Positions 11,693 to 23,405 of a DNA stretch of 64,000 bases are shown one piece after another (positions within the stretch are counted from its first letter, which is position 1; each line of letters opens with the position of its first letter). Both the position numbers and the translations under genes were made by a program. Source of the DNA: Ciona savignyi (taxonomy: Eukaryota; Chordata; Ascidiacea; Phlebobranchia; Cionidae); contig CH003425.1 in assembly GCA_000149265.1 (NCBI GenBank), forward strand, positions 99,195 to 163,194, written 5' to 3'. The notes under the pieces were generated by a model. That model was given only the letters and a program-made list of their open reading frames with translations. It did not search any database and was not told the DNA's origin.

Positions 11693-14600
11693 ATGTTGAC
11701 CTTAATCGTGTTTTTAATTCTTTCCGACATCTATTTCATAGAGTCCAAAGGTAAGACTGATGTTTATTTTAGTTATCTAGTACGCGAGAGTACGTATATT
11801 TTTATTAAAGTGTTTTTTTGAACTTAAATTTTTTTAAAATATTAGCAAACTAAAATACTATGGGTAATAAAAACGGCAAAACTACAGTAAATAAAACATG
11901 TCGGGTAATATAAAAAACAGACGTCGCCATGCATCTAACAATAAAACATGGCCACCATGTATGTTCGATTTTACGATTATTAGGAGCCTACTGGGTTGTA
12001 TTACTTTATACTGGTTTTGTAGCATTTCTGATTGCTTGCATTTCTTACCAGGTAATTTTAACTAAAAGGGGGTTTATATTTATTTGTCTTTGTACAGTAT
12101 CTGAGATTGTTTGATTTTATCATTCTCATTTATATTGTTATGTTTTTTATATGTTATTATTAATTTAAAGTTTAGCGTCTTTAAAAAAGTAAATCAGAGC
12201 CTATTTTGTGGTATATGCATCGGTTTTTTAAGTAGGCCTATGTGCATCAGTCGCGTTAACCATTCGGCCACAAGACAATATAGTAAAGAACAACATATAG
12301 CAGACCATACAGTGTATACATTTTATACAGAATTGCGTAGTTAAGTGGATTTCTACGCGTTTTTGCAATAAACAGCATCCGATTATTGTTATGTTTACAC
12401 GCAATATTACGCCACGATTTTACGTGCTGTTTGCGCTGCCTTTATTTCGTGTCCTGTATATTGGCTACTACGTCATGTAATTTAGAGGACGCTTTTACTA
12501 CGTAGGATCCCATGATATAAGGCCGGGAAATCCCCGTTTTAGGGTATTGGTATATTAAGTTTGTGCTCCTTAAGAGTGTGACGTTTATAAGTCATTAAGG
12601 GGAACATTATTGAACAGGCAATCGTCAGACTACTTCTTGTACAGAGGCGTATTCCTGTATTTTCATGTGTTTAATATTTGATATTTTATCGATTTCCTAA
12701 ATTCTAAATGATGTTTTAACCCATGGTAATCTGTTCAGTTGCCTACTAACGATACAACTTTTAAATAATACAACATACTGCAATATCTCAGGTAACCCGA
12801 CGGTGAGGGTAAAGTTATTTTGCCCGTGTGGTAACGCCGCTATCATTTTTATTCGAGAGAATAAATATAAATGTCCTATCCTATAATTACGTAATTAAAT
12901 TAAAAACTTTACGTATTCAAGGCAAGCATTTAATCACACGCGTTGCAAATTAAACATACCGAACGTAATTTCCCCAAATAACAAATTTTACTTCCGTTTA
13001 CACATTGAGTTAATCATTGTCCAAATTCGGGGTATTGTTTGTAATGCATTAACATTGGCGGTTATGGAGAATCGATTCAATGGACTCCATGGTGAGACCA
13101 TTGATTTTCCCCGGTAGTCGAGTGGTAAAGGTCGGTGGTTGTGGTACGACATGGTTTGGGTTCGATCTCCACTAAGGTCGTTTTTTACGGGGCCGAGTTT
13201 TGCACATGTGATTGGTTAGTCAATAAATCAAGTTTTAGTATAAAATTGACATATGTATCGGTCGCATTATTTTACTTGGAATATTGTATTTTATATAGAA
13301 ATCAGTATATTTACTTTTAACCTAGCGGCTTCGAACCCGAAATGAGCTTGACAACAAAATCGTTGTAATATGAAATTGACATATGTATTGGTCGCATTAA
13401 CTATTTCGCCTCTTAACTTTTATCTGATTAGTCTGAATGATTAGTTCATTGCCTTTTAGCCTGCAGGTTCGAAAATGGTCGCTTATACCTAGTTGGGTGT
13501 GTCCTTTGGGCAAGACACTTTAAGGACTTGGGCAAGACACTTTTACGACTGAATCCAGCGGATTAATGGGTTCTTCTAAATTGAAGGAACGTGTGTATAT
13601 AATACAAAACACTGCAATAGCTTGGGTAACCCGACGCTGGACGCGAGGTGATCTGACGTTTGCCTGTGTGTTATCCCCCTTGGTTTTCCGATTCAAGGGG
13701 CTAAACATGAATATTCTATTATATCCTATCCTATCTGCACTGTTGAATCTCTGGGTAAACGTTTTCGACAGCAGTCTGTTTTAATTTACTGGACATCTTG
13801 TGAACTCAGTGGATTATTGGATCCTACCATATTAAAGTAATATACATAACTGAATTAAATACACGTCCTCTAAAAATTATTAATTATTACCTTCAAATTT
13901 TATCGTGGTCCGTCTTGGTTTATTACTTAATTAAACATTGATATTTTGTAGGAATTGAGCAAACCGTCAAGAATTCACAAGTTCAAACCTTTGACAAATT
14001 AACAGGTTTGTTTGTTATTGCCGATAATTAAGTTTTAACGACATGATGCATGGAGTTTGTAGTGATAAACATGGGAAAAAAGTTAGAATGATATTTTTAT
14101 AAAGAGATCTTTTTCTAATCCGAAATAAACACATTTTTGCATTTCGAAACTTTACCAAAGAAAACATAAGAATTAAAACTTTCATTCTGTTTTTTCTGCT
14201 TAGACAATGTTTCACCAGTATTTGATCATTTTTTAGCTTTAGAGGTTACGTCACACCGCATATCACGTGACATACCAGTGGAAGATGATTGTTCATTAAA
14301 CCGGAACGTTAGTCTTGACGTCACAGTATCGACAACGGGGAATTACAAAGCTGTTTGCAGCTGTACTGGCGATGTGGTAAGTTTTTAAACGGGCTCTTTT
14401 TGGGTGCCTCTAAATACTACAGGACCGCTTGGAGCGATTGGACCGCTTGGATCACTTAGATTGCTATGGAAAGTAATTCTAACCCTGTCCCAAACACTAA
14501 TCTTAACCCCAGAACTAACTTTAACCCCAACCCTAACATTATTATCACGGCTTTTGTAATTACGAAGTATAGTAAGCGCTCCAAGCGATCCAAGCGATTT

Positions 14601-17600
14601 AAGCGATCCATGCGCTCCAAGCGGTCCAAGCGGTCCTGTAGTATTTAGAGGTACCGCTCTTTTTTGGGTTCATTTTAAGAAAAATTGGCTAATTTTTCTG
14701 TAATCAGTTTATAACTACGGGGTTCATTGATAACAATTTCTGTATTTTCTTTATTTTAAACCACGTACGTTCGTGTGGCCAAATGGTTAAAACGGCCAAT
14801 TTATACAAAAAACGGTCTTAGCCCCGAGCTCATTACGAGTTCGAAACTCAGACCGGGTAAAAATTGAAATACTCAAAGTTGTTAGGGTAGATTATGCATT
14901 AGTACATTTATTTAAAATTTTTGCTTCCATATATATAATCCAGTGAATAAATTGCAAAAGTTTTAATAATCCTAAACCCCTAACAACAGGCTACACAGTG
15001 CAGGAAAAAGCTTCAATTTATATGTAAATATTGCATCCTAGCTAATAAAGCAAAAATTTATTATTCAGTACATACCATGTTGTAACAGGTACCAATGTCC
15101 AAATACATAAATACCTTTTATTAGCCTTGTAGTAAACATGTCAAATATGTGGTTAATATGTCACAAGTTTTTTGTGAATCATACCTCTTGTGATATTTGT
15201 CCATAGTAATATTGTGTTTGCTTTCCGTCTATATTAGGACACAAATACAAGATGCAAAGTTTGATAACTATTTGCATTGTTGCATCATTGTAAACGTGTA
15301 TTTGATCACGTTTTATTTTAGTTTCAGTTTAAAACAAAATTTTAGAGCGATAGGCAACACTAAAACGATAGGCCACATAGTTTAAACTATAGATAGGTAA
15401 AGCTTTAGATTTAGAATAATAGGCAATACTAAAAATAGCGAAAAATATCTAACCCTGTCCGCAACACTTATCTTAATTCCATAACTAACTGTAATTTTAA
15501 TGCCAGTCCGTACACTAAGGATAGGATAGGATAGGATATTACATGTTTATCCCCGTGAATGGGAAAACGAAAGGNNNNNNNNNNNNNNNNNNNNNNNNNN
15601 NNNNNNNNNNNNNNNNNNNNNNNNNNNNNNNNNNNNNNNNNNNNNNNNNNNNNNNNNNNNNNNNNNNNNNNNNNNNNNNNNNNNNNNNNNNNNNNNNNNN
15701 NAGAATAACACTTAAAGGAGCAGAAAGTGCTCATTAAAACTATGAAAACTAATTCTAACCCTGCCAAAAACCAAAATAAAAACCAAACAAACTAACCATA
15801 ACTTTAACCCCTAGCGCTAACATTAACCCCTAACGCCAGAATGTTTATTTTGTGGAGCTTGCTTTTGTTTCACAATTTTAATGAGCAGTTTTCCATGTTT
15901 CCATAATTTATTTCCGCCGTTATTAAATACTACGTCGGTCTTTCATTAAAATTAGACTTTAACCTGTGGAGTGGTATCACTTTCATATTAAATGGACTGC
16001 AATAGCCTTGAATGGAATGCAATAGGTAGACATTTTCTTGAAAAATTTCTTTAAAAAACTTTCACTTCATATTTTTAGTCTTGGATATTAGATCATATTT
16101 TTCAGTCTTGGATACAAAAACAACTGAAAAGGAGGAAAAGAAGAAAGGAGAGAAACTGCACAGTAAAAATACAGAAACTAATTCTAACCTTGTCCCAAAC
16201 ATTAATCTTAAGCCCAGAACTAACCCGACTCCAACCCAGCACTTCATATTTTAGAATAATATACTAGCCATAAAGCAACTTTTCTTATTTAAGGGGAAGC
16301 CCCCTAATTTCTCTTATTTCCCAACAGAAATGGGCAGTGGGTAACTGTAGCAATCTAGCTGACTTAAGTTCCAGGGAATTTGAAGTTTCCAAAGCAAATG
16401 GAGAAGTGGTCTTGTATTGCATCTCTGGCACATTTCAGTCTGGAGATATATGCATCCAGCGGTTTATGTTAGGTATTTGAAATTGTATGTATTATGGTAA
16501 TATGTTTGCACAATTTTATTGTGGTAATATATTTGCACACCCCCTTAAATGGGAAAATGCGGAGTTACCACACAGGTAATCGTCAGATCACCTCGCGCCC
16601 ACTGTTGGGTGACCGAAGCTATTGCAGTGTGTTGTGTATGATTAAGATGTTTCTTTCGTATATGTTCAAGGGGTGTTATCAAACGGATAATCGTCAGATT
16701 TTCTAACAGCTTCAGTTTTAAAAACCAGAAACTGATCACAAGCTAGTCAGTTGTGTCCTTGGGCAAGGCACTTTACGGACATTGCCTGAACCCAGCGGAT
16801 TAATTGGTTCTACCAAATTGAAGGAACCATTTTATTAAAGGATTACTTTGAGTTTTAGTTATCCTATGTCCGGCCTGGTGGTCTAGCGGTTAAGTGTGTC
16901 GCCTTTCAATCGAAAGGTTGCAGGTGCGAAACTTGTCGCTAGCTAGTCGGTTGTGTCCTTGGGCAAGGCACTTTACGGACATTGCCTGAACCCAAGCGGA
17001 TTAATGGGTTCTACCAAATTGAAGGAACGTGTCTATCATATACAACACACTGCCATAACTCTGGTAACCCGATGGTGGGCGCGAGGTGATCTGACGATTG
17101 CTCGTGTGTTAACCCCCTTGGTTTTCCCATTCACGGGAATAAACATGAATATCTCTTTTCAATCCAGCACCTGCACCGACTGGCCTTCCGATAGGTATCC
17201 AAGGATTCATTATCTTCGTATGTGTGTCAACCATCGCACTTACCAGTCTCTTCATTGCTAAGAAGTACAAGACTCATATCGCACTTGGGTGTCGCGATAA
17301 CTTCTCGCCCACATCTGACCAAGGTATGAATTTGGGTTATTATGAGAGGGAAATTTTAATATTCGATATAGGAATGCCAAAACTGATAACTATCACCACA
17401 TATCAATGACAGGATAGGATATTTATGTTTATCCCTGTGAATGGGAAAACCATAGAACTTAACACACGGTCAATCATTAGATCACCTCCTGCCCACCGTC
17501 GGGTTGCTGGAGCTATTGTATTGTGCTGTGTATGATTGATTTGTTTTCTCAATTTTGCTGTAATCAATGATACACTAAATGAGGCAATTGCCGCTAAGCG

Positions 17601-20600
17601 CATTGCTAATAAACATAAAACATACAGCGGCAGTTTGCAACCGCTACCTTTCGACTTCCTACAAATCTCTGTTGCTCTTACCTATTCAGCTAAAGGTTGC
17701 ATGTTCGAAAATGGTAAAGAAACATGTAAATAATACAATTATACACACACCCTGAAATAACTCTGAAAACCAACAATGGGCGCGAGATGATCTTACGATT
17801 GCCCGTGTGTTAACCCACTTGGTTTTCCTATTTACGAGGATAAACATGAACATCCTATCCTAAATGAACGGCCATTTCTCAGCTAAACTAAATAATCTTC
17901 CCCCCAGATGGAAAAGAATTCGACGCTTACGTTTCCATAGCGAACAGTGACAGCGACAAAACCTTTGTCCAGCGAAATTTTCTGAATTTGCTTCAAAAAG
18001 AACACAACTATGCATTTCTAGTGGACGATGAAAACTTGCTGCCAAGATTAGGTAAATATCCCACCGCTAGATGGTGATAAAGAGCTGTTGATGTGTCATA
18101 TTAACTCTCACAGTCTTGAATTTTTGAATGTTATATTGAGTGGATCTATTTATTATGGTTTGGTAGTGGTTATGCCAGAATAAACAGCTTCTATACAGAC
18201 TGACTACAAATATAGGGATGGATCCAAGGGTTTTGGTATCGAAACTTCAGTAGTGCTGGAACTATGTCTGTCAAGTTTTCCATCGAATAACAAAACCACA
18301 CAATTTTTGCTTAAATAAAGTTTTGGTGAATTAATTTGTTCAAGACCGTTTTATTCGTTTTGGTAAACTAGTGCATTTAACCCTTTAACTGCCGGCTGTT
18401 TTTTAGGTCATTTTTTGGCTAAGTCACCTTAGGTTAGAAGCTTCTGGACAAAAAACTATTGATGTTAGCATTATATGATCAACAAAAGTTGTTCAGTAAT
18501 AAATTTTCTTTTTTTTAACATTATTAAAATTTTGATGACGTCATGCATTGGGCAATGACGTCATGTGTTACTGTTTAGATCAACAAAAACTATCTTTTTT
18601 TTCATTTACAAACAAAACAGTATGTAGCAAAGTTATTTATGATTATCTTTGGAACATGTTTGTACTACTCTTTTTGTGATGACGTCAAAACTTGACTGAT
18701 GACGTCGTAATACGCAAATCCAAATTTTTTTTTTGCAATCGCTCAATGAAACACAAACACATAGCCACAGGAAAACAAAACTGCTGCAAAACAGCTTCAA
18801 AAGGGTTCTTCATGGCTAGAACTACTCGAAAATGAAGCACAACTGCTTCCAGAATCATTATCAGCCAACAAAAGGGCAGTTTCTTCAACAGAATACCTGT
18901 TTTTACCCTCCATGAGCTCAAAAAATAGCCTAATCCAAAATGTACTAGCGAAAAACGAAAGGTTTGTTTTCAAACTAAACAAGCGAACCATGACGACAAT
19001 AGTTATCAACTAATCGGAGACTAAAATCAAAATTAAAACTAATTAATACAACTAAAAATCACACATATATGTATACATTTTTTAAACTCAAATAACTAAA
19101 AAATATCAAATGCAAACCTATATATCATCTTATATTGGTAAACGCAGAAATTATTTAGCTCTCCAGCGCCATCTCACTGATCAAAATCGGCCGTATACTT
19201 TTCTACTTACGTAATTTTTGGCGGGTTAAATTGATCAACAACACACTGCAAAAGCTTCTGTAACCCGACGGTGGGCGCGAGAGGATCTAATGATTGCCCG
19301 TGTGTCAACCCCCTTGGTTTTTTCCATTTACAAGGCATAAACATTAATACCAGTGTATGTCGCCAATTGTATTATTATGCAAATGTAATTTCATGCAGAA
19401 TACTCGAACCTTGTCCAAGAGAAGATCCATAAATGTCGTCGTATGATAGTGGTATTCACGGCTGCTTATATGACAAACGACTGGTGCATGTATTGCTTTT
19501 CTGAAGGTTGGTGTTTGTCTTTAACGCGTCGCACTGTCAGCCTAAAGGTGATCGGATCAGAACCAACCGCTGCCTAGAACGGTAAATTCTTTGGCAAGGA
19601 ACTTAGTGGACATTGCATCAACCCATTGGATTAATTGGTTAAATCAATACTGAAACAATATCTCAGTGTACAATGTACAATACATTTCAATAGCGGTAAT
19701 GTAATGAAAAATAGTATACGGATTGATTTAATCGGATAGCTTAATCTGTAAATACATCAACTGTCGGCAGGCAGTTGATAGGTTGCAGGATCGAAACCAG
19801 CTATTAGCTGCTTGTTTGTGTACTTGGACAAGGCACTTAGCACACATTGCCCAGGCCCTGCAGATTAATATGTTGAACAATAAAAAGTCAACTGTTATAA
19901 AAAAAAAAACACTTTGATAACTTCTAACGCCGGATATGAGGTAATATTAGATAGAAATCCACCCACCTCCCTCCTAAATATTAACCCCCTTTTTCTTTCC
20001 ATAAGTAGTAACCCCCATGCCCCCCCCTAAATAATAACCTCTAAACATTCTGTTACAGGTCTGCGAAAGTTGGTGGATTTAAACATTCCACTTCTCTTCA
20101 TCTTCAACGACGTGGCGGTCGTTCGTGAATTAAATTCCCATCAAGCAATCGTTGGGCATGTAGCTAAGGTGAGTAGGGTGGGGGGTATAAACGGGGGAGG
20201 GAAGGTGGGGAACTTTACAAAAACTAAAGTGGGTTGGGTGGATTGAATTAGAGGGAGGGAGAATAATTTACACTAAAGTCGTAAAACAACTCTAATTTTG
20301 ATCCTACATTAATCTTATTCTTGGATATACTCATTTAAGATTTAATTCTTACTCTAGAAATCTAACTTTATACTTGGCTCTACAGGATTACAATTAAATC
20401 TTAACCCTAGCATTTAACATTAAATTCTAACCCTAGAAAACTAACCCAAACGCCATAATCTATATTTTAGTGTGTTTCATAATAATGGTTTATGTTTAAG
20501 ATTTCAAATTGTTTTTCGATTTAGCTAAATTATTTACCTTTATTTAGGTATCCTATAACATATCCTGTCCAAAATGTATTAAAAAAAAGGTATTTAAGGC

Positions 20601-21953
20601 AACCATATTTGGTCCCATTTAAACATATTGGGTTTTCCTCACTTTTGACCTAAAATACCCTGCGTGTCTTCAATAGCTATAAGTGCTTTGCTCTACTTAA
20701 CTTTACCCACAAAACACAATTTACGATGTTTTGACAAGACCTAACGAGCACCAATTACTTAACTACAAACCGCCGTTTTCGTAGTCATTAAAGCGTTCAC
20801 AACTAGAATTATGGACATTTAATTAAGGCGCTACGATTATTGTACCAAATACACACTCGAAGCATAATTGATCATGTTTTAGGCCGTTTTGGGTTATGCT
20901 GTCTGCACATTTACCGTGGGAAATTTTAAGCAAATAAATTGTCGCTCAATTCAGAAATGCAAAACAGTCTTATATACTATTTCTCAAGTACAATATTTTC
21001 CATTAATTGCGTTTTTAGAAGTTTCAAAGTCACCTTTTAACCTGTAAAAATATTTTAAGTGTCCTATGTTTTACGTCTTTTTATTTAAGATATTTCAAAC
21101 TGGCGTCTTATGCTACTTTAGGAAGCCTTTTATTCAAGTGGCACGATTAAACGTTTCTATATAAGGGTTCAATCCGTGTTCATATAACGCAAAGCTATCA
21201 TCTTAACTATCCGTGTGCAAATTAACATTTAATTTACCTTCGTAAAATTAGTTAGATATACCCACTAAAAATTATTTAAATTTATCCACTAAAAATTACT
21301 TAAATAAACCAAATAAAAAAATACCTAAATTTACCCTTTAAATACGACTTAAACTTAGCTTAGTTTTACCCTCCTAAATCGTTTAAATTTACCTTCAATA
21401 ATTACTACGTAATATACCCCCAACATGAATAAAATTCATCCTTCAAAACCATATATATATATACCCTAAAATGGCTTGAATATATTTACTTATATACAAT
21501 ATATAATAAATAACCTAAAACGACGTAATTGTTTCCTACTATATCGTTTTGGTTTTTAATTTAATTTTCTTTGCACGTTATTGTTCTTTCGTTTAGGTTT
21601 GGCGGCCGCGTCCGCTATATTCATTAAATTATTTTCTTAAATATTTCCTTTTCTTAAATGACGTGTTTAGACGACTGTTCGTTTTGCCGTATTTTCCTGT
21701 TCCTGTGTCGTAATTATATTCGTTTGCTATTTTTTAATACTGGGGCCAAAAAATAAACTAAACTAAAAACTAATTTGCATATAAGGTTCTAGTTCCACTG
21801 GTTCAAACGAAGGACGAACAGTTGGCAATTCTGCGGAAGATTCGGCTCTTCCTCCCGGCGGCGCACGCCAAGAACGGGTCGGGGTCGGTAGGAATGCGCT
21901 CTCCTATGTTAAGTGATGCGGAAGAAATGGACAGCAAATCGAGTAAAAGATAA
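11693..21953 (+). CDS. Single-pass TIR-domain receptor, IL-1R/Toll-like cytoplasmic half with a short ectodomain
   Basis: Likely plasma-membrane innate immune or cytokine receptor signalling through TIR-TIR contacts. Exons: 11693-11750, 13952-14005, 14243-14376, 16328-16472, 17168-17323, 17908-18051, 19399-19506, 20059-20168, 21786-21953; all junction phases agree, giving 358 residues. Residues 1-19 are a signal peptide (MLTLIVFLILSDIYFIES). The ectodomain (20 to about 138) is only about 120 residues, with several cysteines and N-glycosylation sequons, large enough for at most one Ig-like fold. A transmembrane helix spans about 141-161, followed by KK. The TIR domain (about 186-328) shows box 1 FDAYVSI, DDENLLP at the box 2 position, CRRMIVVFTAAYM and DWC; box 3 FW is not evident (LFLP instead). 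The last exon may be spliced onward from 21942 (see 26414). IL-1R-type TIR is my best assignment; ligand unknown. Confidence 0.88.
12225..12290 (-). mobile_element. SINE-B head fragment
   Basis: GTCGCGTTAACCATTCGGCC; in the first receptor intron. Confidence 0.7.
12762..12882 (+). mobile_element. SINE-A 3' part
   Basis: CAACATACTGCAATATCTC to ATGTCCTATCCTATA. Confidence 0.75.
13106..13180 (+). tRNA. tRNA-like sequence, probably a pseudogene or SINE head
   Basis: GGTAGTCGAGTGGTAAAGGT resembles an A box and GGTTTGGGTTCGATCTCC a T-arm at about the right distance. Acceptor stem halves do not pair well. Confidence 0.3.
13180..13412 (-). mobile_element. SINE-B remnants (two)
   Basis: CCGAGTTTTGCACATGTG with GTATCGGTCGCATTA, and CGGCTTCGAACCCGAAATG with ATTGGTCGCATTAACTATT. 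Confidence 0.6.
13426..13736 (+). mobile_element. SINE-A, nearly full length
   Basis: Head with GCAGGTTCGAAAATGG, a partial duplication of the GGGCAAGACACTT block (13509-13545), and tail CTATTATATCCTATCCTATC. Confidence 0.88.
14402..14654. mobile_element. MITE with subterminal decamer repeats in a receptor intron
   Basis: Long inverted ends CCTCTAAATACTACAGGACC / its complement, then decamer-like repeats (CCAAGCGATC, CCAAGCGGTC) repeated about six times on the right side and two to three on the left. Flanked by GCTCTTTTT on both sides, suggesting an 8-9 bp duplication. The core resembles that of the GGGCAACACT MITE family. Confidence 0.8.
14770..14870 (+). mobile_element. SINE-B
   Basis: CGTGTGGCCAAATGGTTAAA (A box) to GAGTTCGAAACTC (B box) and GGTAAAAA. 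Confidence 0.85.
15521..15574 (-). mobile_element. SINE-A cut by the assembly gap
   Basis: (GGATA)3 then GTTTATCCCCGTGAATGGG up to the N run. Confidence 0.85.
15575..15701. other. Assembly gap (127 N)
   Basis: Run of N inside the third intron of the TIR receptor gene, truncating a minus-strand SINE-A copy that begins at about 15521. Confidence 0.99.
15700..15850. mobile_element. GGGCAACACT-family MITE fragment next to the gap
   Basis: AACACTTAAAGGAG and AAACTAATTCTAACCCTGCC match the left part and core; a second fragment of the core lies at about 15340-15510. Confidence 0.5.
16118..16250. mobile_element. GGGCAACACT-family MITE fragment
   Basis: GAAACTGCACAGTAAAAATA then core CTAACCTTGTCCCAAACATT. 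In the third receptor intron. Confidence 0.6.
16535..16660 (-). mobile_element. SINE-A 3' part
   Basis: CCCCCTTAAATGGGAAAATG to TTGCAGTGTGTTGTGTATG. Confidence 0.8.
16740..16832 (+). mobile_element. SINE-A middle fragment
   Basis: TGTGTCCTTGGGCAAGGCAC to CCAAATTGAAGGAACC; immediately followed by a full copy, hence a near-tandem pair. Confidence 0.85.
16868..17152 (+). mobile_element. SINE-A, full-length reference copy abutting a receptor acceptor
   Basis: Head GTCCGGCCTGGTGGTCTAGC with A box and GGTTGCAGGTGCGAAAC at the B box, the CCTTGGGCAAGGCACTTTAC block, and tail ACATGAATATC; about 15 bp before the acceptor at 17167. Confidence 0.93.
17411..17545 (-). mobile_element. SINE-A 3' part
   Basis: AGGATAGGATATTTATG to GTGCTGTGTATGATTG. 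Confidence 0.85.
17735..17863 (+). mobile_element. SINE-A 3' part near a receptor acceptor
   Basis: ATTGCCCGTGTGTTAACCC to GAACATCCTATCC; 44 bp before the acceptor at 17907. A decayed head may lie at about 17620-17735. Confidence 0.82.
18370..18720. promoter_or_regulatory. CRE-rich stretch in a receptor intron
   Basis: ATGACGTCAT-type palindromes occur at about 18536, 18557 and 18678, with a partial one at 18700. Function unknown; possible enhancer. Confidence 0.35.
19232..19350 (+). mobile_element. SINE-A 3' part near a receptor acceptor
   Basis: CAACACACTGCAAAAGCTTC to CATAAACATTAATACC; about 48 bp before the acceptor at 19398. Decayed SINE-A fragments also occur at about 19525-19660 and 19725-19880. 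Confidence 0.8.
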
Positions 21954-21987
21954 TTATGTTTTTTTCTTCTTTTTATTAAAGGGCTTG

Positions 21988-22065
21988 GTTTCGAACCCAT
22001 AATGGGCTTGTCACTGAGACCTTTTTTGTATATGAATCGGTCGTTAATTATTCGCCTACACAATT
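21988..22065 (-). mobile_element. SINE-B, interrupted by SINE-A
   Basis: GGTTTCGAACCCATAATGGG to TCGGTCGTTAATTATTCG, then the SINE-A at 22088. Confidence 0.75.
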
Positions 22066-22087
22066 GTTCCAAGTTTATCCCTGTGAA

Positions 22088-22203
22088 TACACAACACACT
22101 GCAATAGCTCCGGTAACCCGACGGTGGGCGCGAGGTGATCTGACGATTGCCCGTGTGTTAACCTCCTTGGTTTTCCTATTCACGGGGATAAACATGAATA
22201 TCC
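22088..22203 (+). mobile_element. SINE-A 3' part
   Basis: ACACAACACACTGCAATAGC to ACATGAATATCC, well conserved; it interrupts a SINE-B remnant at 21988-22065. Confidence 0.88.
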
Positions 22204-22274
22204 AGTTTCACAGTGAAAACCCAGACACAGCGTTGCGCGCAGTTATCTAGACACGAGATGGGGGTAGAGAGCCT

Positions 22275-22835
22275 ATTTTCCGATTCGCGCTCACGCGACC
22301 GATACATATAACCGTTGAACGATTTCAATATACAAAAACGATCCTAGTGACGAGCCCATCATGAATTCAAAACTTGGCCTGGTAAAAAATATAATTTAAA
22401 ATATTTATTTTGAAATATTTGATAGAGAGCGTAATTTTCGACTCGCTATAATTCTGGAAGTTTAAATACCGTCGTGTTGTTAAACGACCGATACAACCGA
22501 TTCCATATAAATACGGTCATAGTGACGAGCCCATCATGGGTTCGAAACTTGGATCGGTAAAAAAATCGGAATATTTATTAATTGTTGTATGGCTGTATGG
22601 TTGTATAATTAACGCCATTGATGCATATACCAATTGTATACAAAACACGGCCTTCGCAGCAAACCAATAATCGGTATAAAACTGGGTTCGGTTAAAAAAG
22701 GATATTTGGAAACGGTCGTGTAGTCGAACGTTTAATGCGACCGACTCGTATATACGGACAGAGTATAAAAACGTATCTTATAGTATAAAGGATCCGGTGG
22801 TTTATAGTTCGAAACTATGCCTGGTAAAAATGAGA
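22275..22835 (+). mobile_element. Cluster of four same-strand SINE-B copies
   Basis: Copies end at about 22390, 22565, 22703 and 22832, each with a GACGAGCCCATCATG-type block, a TTCGAAACT-type B box and GGTAAAAA end. Confidence 0.85.
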
Positions 22836-22899
22836 ATAATGGTGGTTTCGTTATTTTGGTCATTTTGACTTTGGTCGTAAGAATACTCGTACTCATTTT

Positions 22900-23065
22900 T
22901 AAATGGGAAAACGCAATGGGTTATTACATGGGCGATCGCTAGGTTCAGGCTATGTCCGTTAAGTATCTTGCCCTAGGACAAAACCGACTAACCAGCGGTA
23001 GTATTCGATCCCGCAACCTTTCGGCTGGCAGTAAACGACGCGTTATCAACACTTTAACCACTGTA
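22900..23065 (-). mobile_element. SINE-A middle and head, decayed
   Basis: GGTTCAGGCTATGTCCGTTA, then TTGCCCTAGGACAAAACCGA and CGCAACCTTTCGGCTGGCAG. Confidence 0.7.
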
Positions 23066-23269
23066 TTGTAAGAAATATCATAAAATAAATTAATATATTC
23101 GAATAATTAGATATCACACACATGATTTAAATTCTGTAAGTATTTTTCGTCAATAGCTCTATGTGCTTTATTACTGTCGATGGCGCAATATCGTGTCAAA
23201 TATTCAAATTAGGCCCTTTCCGCCGCTATAGAACATATTATAATATTATAAAACTCATGCAAATATAAA

Positions 23270-23405
23270 CCATTCATTTGTATATTATCTGATTAATTAC
23301 CGTATACCATACGGCAATACAGAATTAATATGCATAATGATTATTTGTGTATTATTTTATTAATTACCGTATAACATACGGAAATATATAATTAATTTGC
23401 ATAAT
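23270..23405. repeat. Short direct duplication
   Basis: GATTAATTACCGTATACCAT, then TTAATATGCATAATG, recurs as ATTAATTACCGTATAACATA, then TTAATTTGCATAATG. Confidence 0.7.

Noticed and set aside
12028..12052. Hydrophobic open stretch before CAG/GTAATT (11929-12114) as an ectodomain or membrane exon of the receptor
   Set aside because: Its possible outgoing phase does not fit the next receptor exon at 13952, and a second membrane segment there makes little sense.
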